A stretch of DNA of 64,000 bases from JAPYWM01 sp964489015. Lineage in GTDB: Bacteria > Bacteroidota > Bacteroidia > SpSt-205. The DNA lies in contig CAZAXD010000003.1 of NCBI GenBank assembly GCA_964489015.1, positions 1 to 64,000 on the forward strand. Direction: 5' to 3'. Positions within the stretch are counted from its first letter, which is position 1. Every line of letters starts with the position of its first letter. Below, one piece after another: positions 62,694 through 64,000 of this stretch. A program made the position numbers and the translations under genes. Below the pieces are notes generated by a model that did no database searches, was not told the DNA's origin, and worked only from the letters and a program-made list of their open reading frames with translations.

Positions 62694-64000
62694 TTATTTC
62701 AGGATCGGAATTTGTAGCTTTTGCCCCGCTTTGATCTCGTCTTTATCAGAAAGGTTATTGACTTTTCGGATGGCTTCGATCGAACTGTGATACTTGCGGG
62801 CTAGCTGAGATAGCGTCTCCCCCTTTTGCACGGTGTGCTTGGTGCTGCTTTTGACGGGTACTTTGAGCTTCTGACCGGCCTTTATCGTTTCACCAGACAG
62901 GTTATTGAGCTCTTGCAGCGCCCTTCGTGTGGTGTGAAAAATACGAGCGATCTTATCAAGATTATCACCTTTTTGAATGGTAATTTCTACGTGCGATGCA
63001 GTAGAAGTCGTCGTTTTGGAAGGGGAAGTAGTAGTACTTCTGGTAGGGGGCGCTTTTTCAGTAGGGGGAAGGGCTGTTTCGGTAGGGGGAGGAACCTCGG
63101 TGGGCGGGGTGGCGGGCATAGGAGTCTCATCTTTAGGCGCCTCCGATAGCGGCATGGGCTCAGTGGGGGCCTCGGCAGCTGTGCTGTCATCCATGATGAT
63201 AATGGGCTCATCCCCCTTAGGCTCAGGCGTGGGTCGGGGCCGAGATAAAATCACGACGACGGCAATGATAACAGCTAAAGCTATCACGCCGCCAATAATC
63301 AGGCGTATCGGCGGCTGCTTAATGTTCATAACTTGAGCAAAGGTAGCTCTTTTCTGAGGCAAAGCGATAAGGAGCACGGAGATATTGTCATAGCCTCCCG
63401 CTAAGATAGCCTTTTGTACGAGGGTATCTGCTTTTTCAGAAAGTGTAGTAGGCGCGGCCAGGATGCTAGCCATTTCTTCCTGAGAAAGGAGATTAGATAA
63501 TCCATCTGTACACAGTAACAGCATAGTCCCGGGGGAGAGACGCTTTTCGGCCACGTGTGGGGCAGGCGGTTGAGAGCCGCCTAGGCTTTGACTAAGGACA
63601 TTCTTCTGGGGATGATGCAGGGCCTGCTCTGGGGTGATAAGGCCTTCTCGTAACATTTGATGAACGAGCGAGTCGTCTTCTGTGAGGAGCTGAAGGTGGC
63701 CGCGCTCATAGAGATACAGGCGGCTATCGCCCACATGCGCGTAATAGAGCTTGTCTTTACGTAGGAGCCCCACGACGATAGTCGTACCAAGGCCTTCGGT
63801 GTGGGTGTGCTGCTGACCGTGCTGGCGTATCGCTTCATGGGCGCGTCCAATGGCTTCTGTCAAAAGCTGAGCCGGGTCATCGCTGCTGCTTGCTTGCGTG
63901 AGCGAATCAAACACGGTCTGAGCCGCCAGGCGGGCGGCTACCTCTCCGGCTGCGTGACCCCCCATGCCATCGCACACAATGGCCACGTATCCATTGGGCG
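62694..64000 (-). CDS. PP2C-type phosphatase with TM and two LysM domains (5' partial)
   Basis: The frame enters from the right edge; PNGY precedes AIVCDGMGGHAAGEVAARL, so the first part of the PP2C domain is outside the window and the GTG at 63986 is internal. Metal and catalytic motifs are CDGMGGH, AHVGDSRLYL, LCTDGLSNLL and GGYDNISVLL. A TM helix (IIGGVIALAVIIAVVVIL) follows, then a Pro/Thr-rich linker and two LysM domains (IQKGDNLDKIARIFHT and VQKGETLSQLARKYHS), ending IPILK. Phosphatase inside, peptidoglycan-binding LysM outside. It precedes kinase 2 by 3 bp in the same operon. Confidence 0.92.
   Translation of the reverse strand, partial: PNGYVAIVCDGMGGHAAGEVAARLAAQTVFDSLTQASSSDDPAQLLTEAIGRAHEAIRQHGQQHTHTEGLGTTIVVGLLRKDKLYYAHVGDSRLYLYERGHLQLLTEDDSLVHQMLREGLITPEQALHHPQKNVLSQSLGGSQPPAPHVAEKRLSPGTMLLLCTDGLSNLLSQEEMASILAAPTTLSEKADTLVQKAILAGGYDNISVLLIALPQKRATFAQVMNIKQPPIRLIIGGVIALAVIIAVVVILSRPRPTPEPKGDEPIIIMDDSTAAEAPTEPMPLSEAPKDETPMPATPPTEVPPPTETALPPTEKAPPTRSTTTSPSKTTTSTASHVEITIQKGDNLDKIARIFHTTRRALQELNNLSGETIKAGQKLKVPVKSSTKHTVQKGETLSQLARKYHSSIEAIRKVNNLSDKDEIKAGQKLQIPILK

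Noticed and set aside
63986..63988. GTG as start of the PP2C gene
   Set aside because: The frame stays open to the window edge with PNGY before it, and the PP2C domain lacks its N-terminal part, so the gene begins outside the window.
1..64000. CRISPR arrays, insertion sequences, tRNA or rRNA genes
   Set aside because: No direct-repeat/spacer pattern, transposase with terminal repeats, or tRNA T-arm signature was seen by eye; a tool-based scan was not possible.

Overview
The window looks like a piece of a Bacteroidota (Bacteroidetes/Chlorobi-group) chromosome, in mixed gene orientation and with moderate-to-high GC. The evidence is as follows. Secreted proteins end in type IX secretion (T9SS) C-terminal sorting modules. 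A PorV/PorQ-type outer-membrane protein is present. MurF and alanine racemase are fused in one gene, as is usual in this phylum. Menaquinone genes of the futalosine route are present. About twenty genes are preceded by the Bacteroidota -7 promoter element TAnnTTTG, most often exactly 4 nt before the start codon, which implies leaderless or near-leaderless mRNAs. I cannot name a genus.

Layout. 1-3966 (+): the tail of an unknown gene, acyl-CoA dehydrogenase, a thioredoxin-fold/TPR protein and mqnC. 3955-10803 (-): a tight operon of cysteine desulfurase, Ser/Thr kinase, CPBP protease, MurF-Alr fusion and M28 peptidase. 10969-12471 (+): an AT-rich, multiply broken DUF2079 membrane-protein pseudogene. 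12536-14531: a micro-ORF abutting DHFR, convergent with lipoamide dehydrogenase. 14634-24351 (+): TonB-type receptor, giant secreted protein, PorV-like protein, greA and a HIT protein. 24352-24790: an unexplained gap. 24791-35275: HD phosphohydrolase (-), then (+) acyl-CoA synthetase, lipoprotein, cobalamin adenosyltransferase, asnS, two small secreted proteins and a T9SS giant. 35276-35478: a G-rich/poly-C region with an assembly gap. 35479-48928 (-): MuiA-like protein, sugar dehydrogenase/acyltransferase fusion, a very large STAND-WD40-LysM protein, a broken HELGH metallopeptidase and a 1,555-residue secreted protein. 49014-52771 (+): small secreted protein, subtilase and ribosomal L28. 52768-57433 (-): NAD(P)HX repair enzyme, a frameshifted UbiD-type decarboxylase and thiolase. 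57552-61038 (+): a ferritin-VIT fusion and a TSP3/OmpA outer-membrane protein. 61122-64000 (-): Ser/Thr kinase and a LysM-bearing PP2C phosphatase cut by the window edge.

Themes. The envelope dominates: T9SS cargo and outer-membrane proteins, peptidoglycan precursor synthesis, polysaccharide sugar modification and peptidoglycan-linked signalling. Three signalling proteins combine a cytoplasmic enzyme or ATPase, one membrane span and an extracytoplasmic sensor: the STAND protein, kinase 2 and the PP2C phosphatase. Two of the three end in LysM domains. Central metabolism is represented by acyl-CoA dehydrogenase, thiolase, acyl-CoA synthetase, lipoamide dehydrogenase and two menaquinone genes.

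The most unusual items are the STAND-TM-WD40-LysM protein with its decayed gluzincin-like partner, the PP2C-LysM/kinase pair, the strength of the TAnnTTTG-N4-start pattern (including two cases where the upstream stop codon supplies the TA of the box), and three genes broken by frameshifts, of which the UbiD break and one break in each of the other two lie at homopolymer runs.
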